Source: G963678445 sp963678445 (GTDB lineage: Bacteria; Hydrogenedentota; Hydrogenedentia; Hydrogenedentales; G963678445). Taken from it: DNA of 64,000 bases. This document shows positions 1 to 9,519 of the stretch, piece by piece. The stretch is from assembly GCA_963678445.1 (NCBI GenBank), contig OY782877.1, positions 1,116,001-1,180,000 on the forward strand. Reading direction: 5' to 3'. The translations under genes were made by a program, and so were the position numbers. Positions within the stretch are counted from its first letter, which is position 1, and each line of letters opens with the position of its first letter. A model generated the notes under the pieces. It had not been told where the DNA came from. It did no database searches and was given only the letters and a program-made list of their open reading frames with translations.

Positions 1-582
1 ACGGCTAAGCATGCCGGCAGAGCCCATGCCAATCGTAATAACATGCTTGGGGGCTTCTTCCAAAGTAAACTGGGCCAAGGTGCGCAAGTCCTCTGGCGTA
101 GTGCAGGTGCAGGCGACTTTTACAATATCCACTCCGCAGGCACGCCCCTCTTGTGCAATTTCCCGTAATTGCTCCAGGGAAGGGGTCGCTTCAAAATCGT
201 GAAATGAGCCAATACTCAGACAGTCTCTTTCTTGCGCAATAGCAGTGACCGTGGCGCAAATCTCTGTCGATATCTCAACATCAATAGCGTGCACATGGGG
301 TGTAATCTGCTCGTAAAGGGTACAGCGCTCGTCCTCTGACTGCGCCCAGTCCCCACCCTCCTTGGTCGTGCGTATCGTACCCAATAAAGGGATACCGAGG
401 TACCGTCGAATCTCCTTCAGCACATAGTCCTCGTCGGTATGGGCAAACTGATCTATACGCAATTCCAGTAGATCCGCACCCTTTTTCAAGGCATCGTAGA
501 TTTCTGCATCTTCTACGCCATCGCGAATGGCAACAGCAACACAGGGGCGTTCTCCGAGGTTTAGGGAAGAAAGTTGAAGCAT
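1..582 (-). CDS. aroD: Type I 3-dehydroquinate dehydratase, C-terminus cut by window edge
   Basis: Shikimate pathway enzyme that dehydrates 3-dehydroquinate to 3-dehydroshikimate through a Schiff base. Read from an ATG at 582, the frame stays open for 194 codons to the window edge. Family motifs appear in order: ELRIDQF near residue 40, GTIRTTKEGG, SFHDFEATP, DIVKVA with the expected Schiff-base lysine, and GMGSAGMLSR at the end of the visible part. Typical length is 220-250 residues, so only the last few dozen are missing. The gene lies 33 nt downstream of the acyltransferase gene on the same strand and may share its transcript. Confidence 0.9.
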   Translation of the reverse strand, partial: MLQLSSLNLGERPCVAVAIRDGVEDAEIYDALKKGADLLELRIDQFAHTDEDYVLKEIRRYLGIPLLGTIRTTKEGGDWAQSEDERCTLYEQITPHVHAIDVEISTEICATVTAIAQERDCLSIGSFHDFEATPSLEQLREIAQEGRACGVDIVKVACTCTTPEDLRTLAQFTLEEAPKHVITIGMGSAGMLSR

Positions 583-615
583 GCTAAAAAATTGATCTCC
601 TGTATTTTCGAAATA

Positions 616-1563
616 CTACGCCTTGACCTGTTTGGGCTCATCCGCGGCCTGCCGACGCGCTTCCCACTCCTGCTCCAGACGTTCACGGCGTTTCCAGCGG
701 CGGTGCAGCCATAGCCATTGCTCGGGATTTTTGCGCACAAGCGCTTCAAAAGCGTCCTGACAGATCTGTGTGTTACGGACTAAATCGTCACGCAGGTTAG
801 CGGTATGTGTTAAAGGCAGTGCAGGGGAAAACTCCAGTGTATACTGTCCCCGGGCGCTACGTAACATGGAAACGAGATGGACGGGGGCCCTGGTACGCGC
901 AGCAATCATGGCCGCGCCAATGGTGCTCCAGCAGGGCTGGTCAAAAAAGGTAACGGGGACGGCATTGATACGTGGACTTTGATCAACAAGCAGGCCAACG
1001 ATCCACCCCTCTTTAATCAGGCGGATAATCTCACGCCCGGCGCTGTCCTTGGGGATGGTAGTGATACCGCCGCCACAGCGTAACGCATCTACCCGTGTAT
1101 TCAGACGGGGAGCGTCAAGAGGCCGCACCACCTCGGCAACACGAAATCCACAACTGGCCATAGCAGGCCCCATCCATTCCCAATTTCCAAAATGGCCCCC
1201 AACACACAGACAGCCCCGCTCCAGATCAACGTTTTCCTGACCCTTTATCGTAACCCGTCCCTTAAACTGGGTTTTGGCATATATCGGCATGCGTGCAAAC
1301 TCTGCGGCGATATCCGCCACATTGCCGATCGCCCCGCGCAGGATGCGTTTCTTTTCGCACTCCGTCAATTGGTCACCATATGCCAAATCAAGGTTCTGCA
1401 TGCCCACCTTGCGCAGACGCGGCACAACGTAATACGCCAATTTGCCTAGCGCACTCATAAAGGCATATGAAAAAACAATAGGGAGGCATTGTGAAACGCG
1501 CAGATAAATGAGGGTCAATGAAGCGGCGCCATAGCGCATCAGCTTTTTCCCTACCTTAGCCAT
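616..1563 (-). CDS. LpxL/HtrB-like lysophospholipid / lipid A acyltransferase
   Basis: A 315-residue member of the bacterial lipid A biosynthesis acyltransferase family (LpxL/LpxM/HtrB), which adds acyl chains at the inner membrane. The N-terminus has a hydrophobic stretch (residues about 13-45). The catalytic H-x4-E block is seen as GGHFGNWEW near residue 123, and the later block LLVDQSPR is also typical. The C-terminus is basic (RRWKRRERLEQEWEARR). Length fits the family. It suggests an outer membrane with lipid A, although some family members acylate other lipids. Next on the strand is aroD, 33 nt away. Confidence 0.85.
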   Translation of the reverse strand: MAKVGKKLMRYGAASLTLIYLRVSQCLPIVFSYAFMSALGKLAYYVVPRLRKVGMQNLDLAYGDQLTECEKKRILRGAIGNVADIAAEFARMPIYAKTQFKGRVTIKGQENVDLERGCLCVGGHFGNWEWMGPAMASCGFRVAEVVRPLDAPRLNTRVDALRCGGGITTIPKDSAGREIIRLIKEGWIVGLLVDQSPRINAVPVTFFDQPCWSTIGAAMIAARTRAPVHLVSMLRSARGQYTLEFSPALPLTHTANLRDDLVRNTQICQDAFEALVRKNPEQWLWLHRRWKRRERLEQEWEARRQAADEPKQVKA

Positions 1564-1711
1564 ACAAAATGAGCACCTTTCCTATCAGAAGCTACGACAA
1601 ACAAGAAGCAGTTTCACCCAGAAAGTCCCAAAGCCGTATACCACATCCGCACGCACCTTGAAAAAGAGATGAGAACGCCTGAAAAGCATCTACGGACGGC
1701 TCTGGGATACC

Positions 1712-3088
1712 TCAGGCCTCAAGGGTAACACTTTGGCCAATGGTGGGAGAATAGATTTTCGCGTCACCCTCATTATGGCTTTTCATCCATTCGATAGCGT
1801 CGGGGTCCCCGTGTACATAGACGACGTTTTTAGGGCGCAGCCGGTCGACAACAGCACGTAACGCAGTACGGGGCGCATGTGCGCTAAAAAAGAAGCGCTT
1901 GATGTTTTCAAGCTGCACCTCGACCGCAGGACGCCCCAGACAGAACTGTAACCGTTCCCCTGGCGTTGCGTGGAGGAGCTTATAGCCCAATGTCTCACTA
2001 TCCAGATAGCCCACGAAAAAGATGCCGTGGTGATGATTGCGCACCATCTCCTGCGCAATCATCGCAGAAGGCGTATTCTCCAGCATCATGCCCGATGTGG
2101 CAACGATAATACAGGGGTGTGCAATGAGCTGCGAAACAACGCTGGGCTCCCAGACATTGCCAATACGTCCAAACTGTTCCAGCGGACGCAGCACCGCGCC
2201 AGGGTCAAGATAGTTTTCGAAACGGTCGTATAGCTCATAGATAGCGCGACCCAGTCCAGAAGCGTAGACGGGCACCTCTGGGATAACCCCCTCCTCCTGA
2301 AGACGGGAAATAACATTCAGAATTTCCTGGGTACGCCCCAGGGCAAAACTGGGCACAAGCACTGCGCCACCACCATGAAGCACTTCGGCAATGGATTCTC
2401 CCAAACGTACAGCCTCTTCACTATACGGCTTCACGCCGGTCTCATCCACAGAGCCATGCGTTGATTCAATCACAAGGGTGTCCACATCCACATCCGCTGG
2501 CAGCGGTGCATAGCCCCCCATGAGCTCCTGGTTCACCTCACAAATGTCCCCCGTATAAAAAAGGGTATGCCCTGGGGTTCGCACCAGAATACTGGCGCTA
2601 CCAAGTACATGTCCCGCATGGTGCAAACTGGCCTCAGCGGGCACTGGCAGATTCAGTGAGAAACGTTCTTCATAATCCCGACTGCTCACCCGGCGCATCG
2701 CATGGTTAACATCATCATGCTCATAAAGCGGATAATCACTGATACCACGCTCGCGCGCCATCGTCCCCATAACCGCGACACTATTGTGCAGCATACGATC
2801 CATAATACGCGCCGTAGGCAGCGTAGCATAGGCTCGCACGAGGGGAAACTGACGAATCAGATAGGGCACAGCGCCGCAGTGGTCCACATGACCATGCGAA
2901 ATAATGAGTGCTTCGGGCGCGCGATGTAGCAGAGAAAACTGCGGCAGGGCATCATAGCCCTCCTTCTTGGGATGGGTACCACAATCCAGCAAAACCTGAT
3001 GACCAGCAATGGTCAGCTGAAAACAGTTGGCGCCCACTTCCCCACCACCACCCAGCACTGTAAATATTAAGGCCTTTGTATCATCCAT
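1712..3088 (-). CDS. Metallo-beta-lactamase / beta-CASP / RMMBL nuclease
   Basis: A 458-residue protein of the beta-CASP branch of the metallo-beta-lactamase fold (YSH1/RNase J-like), probably an RNA-processing nuclease. The metal site is clear: HGHVDHCG near residue 64, GHVLGSAS near 158 and YTGDI. The beta-CASP insert begins with VIESTHG, a variant of the common ESTYG motif, and contains YASGLGRAIYELY. The C-terminal RMMBL part shows FFFSAHAPRTALRAVV and VYVHGDPDAIEWM. All expected histidine and aspartate ligands appear present. The gene stands alone between the acyltransferase and a repeat copy; its RNA target is unknown. Confidence 0.88.
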   Translation of the reverse strand: MDDTKALIFTVLGGGGEVGANCFQLTIAGHQVLLDCGTHPKKEGYDALPQFSLLHRAPEALIISHGHVDHCGAVPYLIRQFPLVRAYATLPTARIMDRMLHNSVAVMGTMARERGISDYPLYEHDDVNHAMRRVSSRDYEERFSLNLPVPAEASLHHAGHVLGSASILVRTPGHTLFYTGDICEVNQELMGGYAPLPADVDVDTLVIESTHGSVDETGVKPYSEEAVRLGESIAEVLHGGGAVLVPSFALGRTQEILNVISRLQEEGVIPEVPVYASGLGRAIYELYDRFENYLDPGAVLRPLEQFGRIGNVWEPSVVSQLIAHPCIIVATSGMMLENTPSAMIAQEMVRNHHHGIFFVGYLDSETLGYKLLHATPGERLQFCLGRPAVEVQLENIKRFFFSAHAPRTALRAVVDRLRPKNVVYVHGDPDAIEWMKSHNEGDAKIYSPTIGQSVTLEA

Positions 3089-3180
3089 TGTGGCTTTATT
3101 TTACGCAAGTGAGGCCTGCTTGTCAAAATACCCCTAATCCAAGCTATAGGCACCAATTATTGCCCCTCTCCCTGCCCTCT

Positions 3181-3260
3181 GAAGCGGTCCAGCGCCCCCA
3201 TGCAAATGGCCAAAATAGCCAGGCTCCTTACGGTCCCTTACAGCAGCAAAAATTGCACTT
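3181..3260 (+). repeat. Dispersed hairpin repeat, copy 1
   Basis: An intergenic copy of the family described at 44791-45100. It begins GCGGTCCAGCG and continues through GGCCAAAATAGCC, TCCTTACGGTCCCTTAC and AGCAGCAAAAATTGC. It lies between the 3' end of the isochorismate synthase gene and the 5' side of the MBL nuclease gene. The strand given is the one on which the GGTCC hairpin comes first. Confidence 0.75.
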
Positions 3261-3267
3261 TTTAAGA

Positions 3268-4659
3268 CTATGCTTTCAAAATTGCCAAAAAATTCGCCAT
3301 TTTGGTTTCAATCTCGTCCCACTCTGCCTGCGGTGTGGAACCCGGCACAATCCCTGCCCCGCTATACAGAATCAGCTCGTTCCCCTGCACCAGTCCTGAA
3401 CGGATCGCAACGCAAAACTCTGCGCTATCATACCCTACCCATCCGACAGGGGCAGCGTAAATACCGCGGTCGAACGGTTCTTCTTCGGCAATAAAGCGCA
3501 AGGCTTCCGTGCGAGGGCTTCCCCCTACGGCAGGGGTGGGGTGTAGCGCGCGTATAAGTTGTGCATCTATTTCCCACGGATCGTATTCATCGTTCAACAA
3601 CCCTTCAATAGGGGTATGCAGATGCTGGCAATTGCGCAGACGCATCAAATGTGGTGAAGCGATATCAGCAGTATGCCGACAGAATGAGGAAAAATGCTGG
3701 CAAAGTCGGTCTACTACAAATTGATGTTCCCGTCGTTCTTTTTCATCCTGTAGCAGTTCATCCGCCAAGGCGCTATCTTCTGCGTCGGTCCTTCCCCTTG
3801 GACGTGTACCCGCAAGGGCCTCGCTAGACAAGTGGCAGTTATTTCGTCGGAAAAGTCGTTCGGGAGAAGCGCCAATAAAGGCTCGATCGGGGGCGGGTTG
3901 GAAACAAAAATCGTAGGAGCGCATCGTTTGCCGCGTTAGCCGTGTTAAAAGTGCCACAGGGTCCAATGTCTCCGCCATGGTAAATACGCTCTCTCTTGCT
4001 AACACCACTTTTTTCAGCGCATCGGCGTCAAAGGCAGCAAACGCCTTCTCCAGCAGGGGAGTCCACCCTAATCGATCCGGATGATCTTTCCTCGACTCAA
4101 CCTTTATTTCCGGCATCAGCGCAGGATGCGATGGAAAGCGTAACGTCGCCAGTTCCTCCAGAAGCTGTGTTTTTAATCGGGTGTTGGCATCGGGATGTCC
4201 CCGCCGAATGTTGCAGGCCAGTGTAACGCCTGATGCATTCTTGCACACCTCAAAACGGGGAAGAACGAAACGGTATTCACGAAACTTATTCCAGTACTTC
4301 CCTTTCACGGCCCCTGTGTGAAAACGAAATCCACCGTAATAACGCAGCGCAGGATGCCGGGATGACAAGGTGTTTCGCATATAGGCGAAGAGGGTTTCCA
4401 TCTTCGAAGGACCTGACGGCACCAACACTTCCGCCTCGCCCACCCCAGCCATCTCAAAGCTTTGAGCGCGGTCACACCAATAATATCGCGAGTAACTCCG
4501 CTGTTCACATAACCACATCAACGGCGCACAGTCCTCCAATGGCACCTCTGCACGCAACCAACGTGGTGAAGGTTTTTGGCGCGCATCCTCCAGAATCTCT
4601 GCGATACGCGCCGCCATACGGCACAGGGCTTCCTCACTACTATAAAATTCCGCTTTCAT
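3268..4659 (-). CDS. menF: Isochorismate synthase (MenF/EntC/DhbC family)
   Basis: A 463-residue chorismate-binding enzyme converting chorismate to isochorismate, the entry to menaquinone or catechol siderophore synthesis. The second half has the family blocks in order: GASPERLFRR, ALAGTRPRGR, QDEKERREHQFVVD, HLHTPIEG, LHPTPAVGGSPR and FDRGIYAAPVGWVG. The first half is the usual variable region. It ends 13 nt before... the alpha/beta hydrolase stop codon lies just upstream, so the two are probably co-transcribed. That neighbour could fill a MenH-like role, but its tail is unusual. No other men or siderophore gene is in view, so the menaquinone assignment is inference. Confidence 0.85.
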   Translation of the reverse strand: MKAEFYSSEEALCRMAARIAEILEDARQKPSPRWLRAEVPLEDCAPLMWLCEQRSYSRYYWCDRAQSFEMAGVGEAEVLVPSGPSKMETLFAYMRNTLSSRHPALRYYGGFRFHTGAVKGKYWNKFREYRFVLPRFEVCKNASGVTLACNIRRGHPDANTRLKTQLLEELATLRFPSHPALMPEIKVESRKDHPDRLGWTPLLEKAFAAFDADALKKVVLARESVFTMAETLDPVALLTRLTRQTMRSYDFCFQPAPDRAFIGASPERLFRRNNCHLSSEALAGTRPRGRTDAEDSALADELLQDEKERREHQFVVDRLCQHFSSFCRHTADIASPHLMRLRNCQHLHTPIEGLLNDEYDPWEIDAQLIRALHPTPAVGGSPRTEALRFIAEEEPFDRGIYAAPVGWVGYDSAEFCVAIRSGLVQGNELILYSGAGIVPGSTPQAEWDEIETKMANFLAILKA

Positions 4660-4672
4660 TATAAAAATCGTC

Positions 4673-6187
4673 TTATGTCGTCTTTTTTGCCGCAGCTTTC
4701 TTCGCTGTGGTCTTTTTCTTGACAGTGGCCTTTTTCTTGGCAGGCGTTTTTTTCTTCGCCACGGTTTTCTTTGGCGTCGCTTTTTTAGCTGTAGTTTTTT
4801 TCGCAGCGCTCTTCTTTGCCGCTGTTTTTTTCTTGGTTACCGCCTTCTTCGCTGTTGTCTTCTTGGTCGCCGTTTTTTTAGCGGTGCTTTTTTCCGCTAC
4901 ATCTTGCTTTGCTATCGTTTCCTTTTCCCCCGTGTCCTCGGGAAGCGGAGGATCTATCACGGCTACCTCTTGTGGGATCTCAGTTTCCGTTTCAGACACC
5001 GCCCCATCATCTCCAAGGGCTTCTATCCGATCGCGAAGCCGACCCAACAGCAGGTTTTCCCGTTGCAAGTTATCCATGGGAACGGGGATCTTTTGTGCTT
5101 CTTCCGCATCGCGACTGCGAACAGCGGCAGGATGTTGCGCAAACCATTCCGCAATAGGGGCAAAGACTTCTGTCGCCCCTTCGCGGCTAAAGGCGATGTC
5201 GCAATGGTCGTAATCGGCAACGCAGCCGGCCTCTTTGGAAAGCACGATAAGGCGTTTTTCCGGATGCGACCATTCTTCAATGAGGTGCTGTGCACGCTCA
5301 ATCGACAAAAAAGGATCGTGGGGGGCGGCAAAGGCAAGCAGGGGAAGGTGCACTTTATGAAGTGAGGCCACCACATCGAGCGTATCGTCGAGCAGGCGCA
5401 ACACCCCATGCTTCATGGCAAAATCCAGTTCGGGAATTTCCTGCTGCGGCGGATCTTCGAGCATGTTAAAGAAATCGCCTATACCCATTTTGGGGTGCAT
5501 GTTTCGAATGTTAATAGGAAACAGCGCGGTCGTCATTTTAAAAAGCATTCCTATGGGCACATAGGCGCGAAGTACTGCGCCTGCAAATCCAGGAAAATGC
5601 TGCGCAGCCCACATCGCCCAGAACGGAGGCCGTTTGCGGACCCCTTCAAAGCCGACCGGCGCACCCAGGGTCACGCCGCTTGCCAACTGTGCGCTCCCGA
5701 AATGTTCCGCATAGGCGTATAGCCAGGAACCACCCATGGAGTGTCCGATCCAATGCACTTGGTCGTAGTGCGTGGTTTTACAAATGTAATGGATGGCAGC
5801 AGGCAAATCGTAGCAGAGGTGCGAATCCAGGGTAATATCAGAAAAGTAGCGTTCAAAGGGGGGATCGGAAGAACGGGAGCCGCGCAGGTCAATGGTCCAG
5901 CAATCGTAACCTTGTGCGACCAGATAATCCACCAGGCTGGCGCCTGCAGGACTCGTAAAGTTGTGCTGGTTCGCGTTGAAGCCATGCACCAGAAACACGG
6001 GGTCGCCCTGGGTGCGTCCCTTTCGATACCGACAAAGTCGCAGCTTCCAGAGATCCGCCGTGGTAACGGTATGAATCTCCGATGTGTTCAGTTTTTCGGG
6101 ATACATCGACGTCAGGATGGTCCAATAGGCCAATAGCAAGGCCAATAGCCCAAGGATACTGCCAAAGACAACCAGAGTTACTGTCAT
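4673..6187 (-). CDS. Alpha/beta hydrolase with histone-H1-like Lys/Ala tail
   Basis: A 504-residue protein starting at the ATG at 6187, preceded by AGGAG with 7-nt spacing (an in-frame GTG/ATG further out lacks an RBS). Residues about 2-25 form a hydrophobic anchor. The hydrolase domain (about 45-355) has HGFNANQHN (oxyanion), the nucleophile elbow GHSMGGSW, an acid in APHDPF and a histidine in DYDHCDIAF. From about residue 433 to the end (about 72 residues) the protein becomes low-complexity repeats such as KKTTAKKAVTKKK and AAKKSAAKKTTAKK, resembling bacterial histone H1-like and PhaF-type tails that bind DNA or polyphosphate. Substrate unknown; it may act on esters or on PHA-like polymer. 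Confidence 0.82.
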   Translation of the reverse strand: MTVTLVVFGSILGLLALLLAYWTILTSMYPEKLNTSEIHTVTTADLWKLRLCRYRKGRTQGDPVFLVHGFNANQHNFTSPAGASLVDYLVAQGYDCWTIDLRGSRSSDPPFERYFSDITLDSHLCYDLPAAIHYICKTTHYDQVHWIGHSMGGSWLYAYAEHFGSAQLASGVTLGAPVGFEGVRKRPPFWAMWAAQHFPGFAGAVLRAYVPIGMLFKMTTALFPINIRNMHPKMGIGDFFNMLEDPPQQEIPELDFAMKHGVLRLLDDTLDVVASLHKVHLPLLAFAAPHDPFLSIERAQHLIEEWSHPEKRLIVLSKEAGCVADYDHCDIAFSREGATEVFAPIAEWFAQHPAAVRSRDAEEAQKIPVPMDNLQRENLLLGRLRDRIEALGDDGAVSETETEIPQEVAVIDPPLPEDTGEKETIAKQDVAEKSTAKKTATKKTTAKKAVTKKKTAAKKSAAKKTTAKKATPKKTVAKKKTPAKKKATVKKKTTAKKAAAKKTT

Positions 6188-6248
6188 GAAACACTCCTGT
6201 TGGCAACATTCTTTCACCTGCTGCCCTGTTCCGTCACTTTAATGCAGG

Positions 6249-8123
6249 CTACTTACGCGCCTGCAGGTTTTGCTGAATCTTTTCGGCCAGCGCCTGGCTT
6301 ATACCCGGAGTCTCGGTCAATTGTGCCACAGTCGCCTCCTGTATTTTGGCAACCGAACCAAATTTCTTCAAGAGCGCCTTGGCGCGTGCAGGTCCCACGT
6401 CGGAAATATCGGTTAATCGCGTGCGCAAAACAGCCTTGCTACGACGTTGTCGATGGTAGGTAATGGCAAAGCGATGCGCCTCATCGCGGATACGTGCGAG
6501 TAGCTGTATGGCAGCGCCTTTTTGAGGCAAAACAATCGGATTCATACGGCCCGGCACGAAAATCCGCTCTGGAGAATGACCGCCTTCTTCCTGTGCTCGG
6601 GATTTTGCAATACCCACGTGCGGCGTGTCTTCAATACCCAAATCGCGCAGGACCGCTGTGGCCACCCCCAATTGTCCACGCCCGCCATCGATCAATACTA
6701 AATCCGGCAAATCATCTTCATCAATGGCACGGCGGTACCGTCGCAATAAAACCTCGCGCATACTTGCAAAATCGTCCTGTCCGGAAACTGTCTTCATCGA
6801 AAAACGACGATACCGTTGCTTCGCTGCACGCCCGTCCTCAAAGGTCACCATCGACGCCACCGTCTTCTCGCCTTGTATCGTGGAAATATCAAAGCATTCT
6901 ATCCGGTACGGCAAACGGGGCAGATGCAAGCCCTTCTGGATGGTTTCCAACGCATCCTGTTTCGCCTTGTCCGCCAGTCGTTGTTCCTGGAAACGCGACT
7001 TGGCGTTGCGATCCGCCAACTCTACCAGGGCTCGCTTTTCACCGCGCTGCGGGTAATGAATAACAACCCGGCTCCCCCGCTGTTCCTGGAGGATTTCTTC
7101 CAGCACCTCGGCATCTTCCAGCGGCACCGGGGTTAGCACTTCCTGCGGTACTGTTGGCGCGCTTGCATAAAATTGCAGCACGAAAGAACTGAGCAATTCC
7201 TCCAGCGGCGTCTCAACACGCTCAAACGAAAAAGCACGGCCACTTAACATACGACCGCCACGGTACAACAGCACCTGTACCTCGCAAATACGGCCTTCCC
7301 GATACACGCCGATTACATCGCGATCTTTCACGCCAGACACATCGGTCGTGTATTGCCGCTCCATTGTACGTTCCAAATCGTACAAGCGATCCCGCAATAC
7401 CGCTGCCTGTTCATATTCCATCCGCGCTGCGCACTGCTGCATTTCAGCACGCAGCACCTTTTCCAGATCGTTGCTGCGCCCTTCCAATACCATCGCCACC
7501 TGCTCGACCATCTGGTGGTACGCCTCACGGTTTACCAAGCCAACACACGGCGCCAGACATTGTTTCATCTGGTGGTACAGGCAGGGGCGCGACCGGTTCG
7601 CCAGCACATGATCCGAGCAGGTGCGCAGAGGGAAAAGGCGGTGTATGCGTCGCAAGGTTTTGCGCACCGCCTTAGTGTCATGATAAGGCCCAAAATACTT
7701 CGCGCCATCTTTTCGATAGCGGCGCACCACGGTTACCCGGGGAAAGTCCTCCCTTGGATCCAATCGCAGACTCACATAGGTTTTATCATCTTTCAGGCGA
7801 ATATTGTAGCGAGGGTGGTAGGTCTTAATAAGGGTATTTTCCAGCAACAACGCCTCCTTCTCCGTCGCCGTCACCAAAAATTCCACATGAAACGCCCGCC
7901 GCATCAGGAATTGCACCGTATACCGTTCGTCCGTAGCCGAAATATAACTACGCAGACGCGCCCGAAGATTTTTGGCCTTGCCAACATAAATGGGACGTCG
8001 CTGACGATCGCGCATGATATAGCAGCCGGGGCAGTTGGGCACGCGTGAAAGCGCCAGACCCGTTAGTTCCATACTGAGATTTTCGCCCGGGGAAGCTATT
8101 TCTTTTTCCGGTGCATGCGTCAT
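6249..8123 (-). CDS. uvrC: UvrABC system protein C (excinuclease subunit C)
   Basis: A 624-residue nucleotide excision repair endonuclease that cuts both sides of a lesion marked by UvrAB. Domains in order: GIY-YIG nuclease (GCYIMRDRQRRPIYVGKAKN, residues about 33-52), a Cys-containing linker (CSDHVLANRSRPCLYHQMKQ), the UVR motif binding UvrB (RMEYEQAAVLRDRLYDLE), the RNase H-like 3' domain with acidic residues in ECFDISTIQG and DLVLIDGGRGQ, and C-terminal tandem HhH (LTDISDVGPARAKALLKKFG). Length and motifs are complete. The start at 8123 has a weak RBS; an ATG at 8072 is possible and would still keep the GIY-YIG domain. Confidence 0.97.
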   Translation of the reverse strand: MTHAPEKEIASPGENLSMELTGLALSRVPNCPGCYIMRDRQRRPIYVGKAKNLRARLRSYISATDERYTVQFLMRRAFHVEFLVTATEKEALLLENTLIKTYHPRYNIRLKDDKTYVSLRLDPREDFPRVTVVRRYRKDGAKYFGPYHDTKAVRKTLRRIHRLFPLRTCSDHVLANRSRPCLYHQMKQCLAPCVGLVNREAYHQMVEQVAMVLEGRSNDLEKVLRAEMQQCAARMEYEQAAVLRDRLYDLERTMERQYTTDVSGVKDRDVIGVYREGRICEVQVLLYRGGRMLSGRAFSFERVETPLEELLSSFVLQFYASAPTVPQEVLTPVPLEDAEVLEEILQEQRGSRVVIHYPQRGEKRALVELADRNAKSRFQEQRLADKAKQDALETIQKGLHLPRLPYRIECFDISTIQGEKTVASMVTFEDGRAAKQRYRRFSMKTVSGQDDFASMREVLLRRYRRAIDEDDLPDLVLIDGGRGQLGVATAVLRDLGIEDTPHVGIAKSRAQEEGGHSPERIFVPGRMNPIVLPQKGAAIQLLARIRDEAHRFAITYHRQRRSKAVLRTRLTDISDVGPARAKALLKKFGSVAKIQEATVAQLTETPGISQALAEKIQQNLQARK

Positions 8124-8168
8124 AGACGTCTCTACTGGTTTTTCAAGGCCTCATCTTGTCATAGCAAG

Positions 8169-9359
8169 TCAAAATTTATAATTCAATGTGGTCAACAAAG
8201 TATTGTCCCACGCGTCCACCCCCTTATCATCCGCCATGCTGTCGTATTCACTCTTCAGGTTCATCCGAAGATTGAGTGCTTCAGAAATCGGAGTGGTAAA
8301 CGCCAACTCGTTATTAAAGCGAAACTCACCCATTTCTTCCAGGTTGGGTAAAAGCACCATTTTTTCCGACAACGTGCTGTCTTTAAAGACCTGCTGTTCG
8401 TATTCCCCCGTCAGACTAAGGCTACCAAACTCTTCCGTAGTCGTTTCGTCGTTCCGTAACGGATTGCGGATATCCAACAGGATGTTAATGAAATCACGGA
8501 GCGACTGGATGCGTGACGTACCCGGTGTATAGCTCGCCAAACGACTCAGCGCGTTGAGACGCCGTTCATCCTTCACTTTTGTGCGCTCCCAAGGGGTAAA
8601 TGGTTCCCAACGCTCATAGGTAAAGTTAGCACCGATATCTGCAGAAAGGTTACGTTTCTCGTTTTCAATAAAATCATAACCCACACCACCGCCCCATTGT
8701 GTACGCAAATCCAGCTTGCGACCATCATCGCGTTCCGCACTGGTCGTTACAAACAAATACAGGCGCTCGCGTGGATATACCTGCCATTTAATATCGCCCT
8801 TCATGCGGCGTGTATTTAAAACGTCTTCTGCCTCTCCATAGGCCGATGTAAAATTGAGCGTAAGCGTATCATGCGCGCCTTTCCGCGCTGTTGTCCCCGA
8901 AAAGGTTACATCCGACTTGTCCGTGTTCCCCGTACGCAACGACAGCCCCATATCCACCGAACCGCTCCAACGCTTGGCTTTCTCCTCCTCCTTTTTCGCT
9001 TCCCCTTTTTCTTCGCTTCCTTCAGCGCCAGGAAAGGCATCCACTGTCGCTGCTATCGCGGCAATACTTTCCCACGCGCACGGCTCGCCATCAACTAAAA
9101 AGGTATTCGCACGAAAACCCGCCACCGCTTCCACAACACTGCCATCGGTGAGTTGCAACGCCATCGGCGCGTCGGTTTCCACGCCGAGCACGGATGCACG
9201 CTGAATGCAGAGCTCGCCTGCGTAATCGGTCTTGAGATGGACGGTCCCCTCATCCATCGATGTTAATTGTCCGGAGAGGTGGTCACCATTTTTGAGATAA
9301 ACCCCATCGGCGACCGCATAAGCACTTACAAGCACTGCCAGTGTAACGCGAAAAAACAT
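8169..9359 (-). CDS. DUF481 (YdiY-like) outer-membrane-associated protein
   Basis: A 396-residue secreted protein. The ATG at 9359 is chosen because GGAAGG lies about 9 nt upstream and a short signal peptide follows (FFRVTLAVLVSAYAVADG); the open frame upstream runs into a repeat. The N-terminal part (VYLKNGDHLSGQLTSMDEG) resembles small beta-barrel modules seen before DUF481. From about residue 135 to the end it has the alternating aromatic pattern of an outer membrane beta-barrel and ends NTLLTTLNYKF, typical of DUF481/salt-induced outer membrane proteins. The ligand is unknown. A Glu/Lys-rich linker (EGSEEKGEAKKEEEKAKR) separates the two parts. Confidence 0.8.
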   Translation of the reverse strand: MFFRVTLAVLVSAYAVADGVYLKNGDHLSGQLTSMDEGTVHLKTDYAGELCIQRASVLGVETDAPMALQLTDGSVVEAVAGFRANTFLVDGEPCAWESIAAIAATVDAFPGAEGSEEKGEAKKEEEKAKRWSGSVDMGLSLRTGNTDKSDVTFSGTTARKGAHDTLTLNFTSAYGEAEDVLNTRRMKGDIKWQVYPRERLYLFVTTSAERDDGRKLDLRTQWGGGVGYDFIENEKRNLSADIGANFTYERWEPFTPWERTKVKDERRLNALSRLASYTPGTSRIQSLRDFINILLDIRNPLRNDETTTEEFGSLSLTGEYEQQVFKDSTLSEKMVLLPNLEEMGEFRFNNELAFTTPISEALNLRMNLKSEYDSMADDKGVDAWDNTLLTTLNYKF

Positions 9360-9371
9360 GAAACGCCTTCC

Positions 9372-9495
9372 TTTAGTGACTTGACTCTGAAAAAGTATCA
9401 TAGAAAACGAAATCTTTGCTGTGGTTAGGGATGGCAAGGACCATACAAACATATTGTCGGTGCACTGGCCACCTTGCGGTCGCTGGACCGCTTTT
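9372..9495 (-). repeat. Dispersed hairpin repeat, copy 2 (long form)
   Basis: One of the longest copies. Read on the + strand it runs from TTAGTGACTTGACTCTGAAA through ACGAAATCTTTGCTG, GGTTAGGGATGGCAAGGACC and CTGGCCACC to GGTCGCTGGACCGC. It lies between the permease stop and the DUF481 start. Together with the copy at 10351-10430 in the same orientation it brackets the permease gene. Confidence 0.85.
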
Positions 9496-9519
9496 GTGTC
9501 CAATCAGCCCAAACTGCCG

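Noticed and set aside
4707..5213. Very hydrophobic frame opposite the hydrolase tail (FFLAGVFFFATVFFG)
   Set aside because: It is the antisense of the AAR/AAG lysine-alanine repeat; hydrophobicity follows from the complementary codons.
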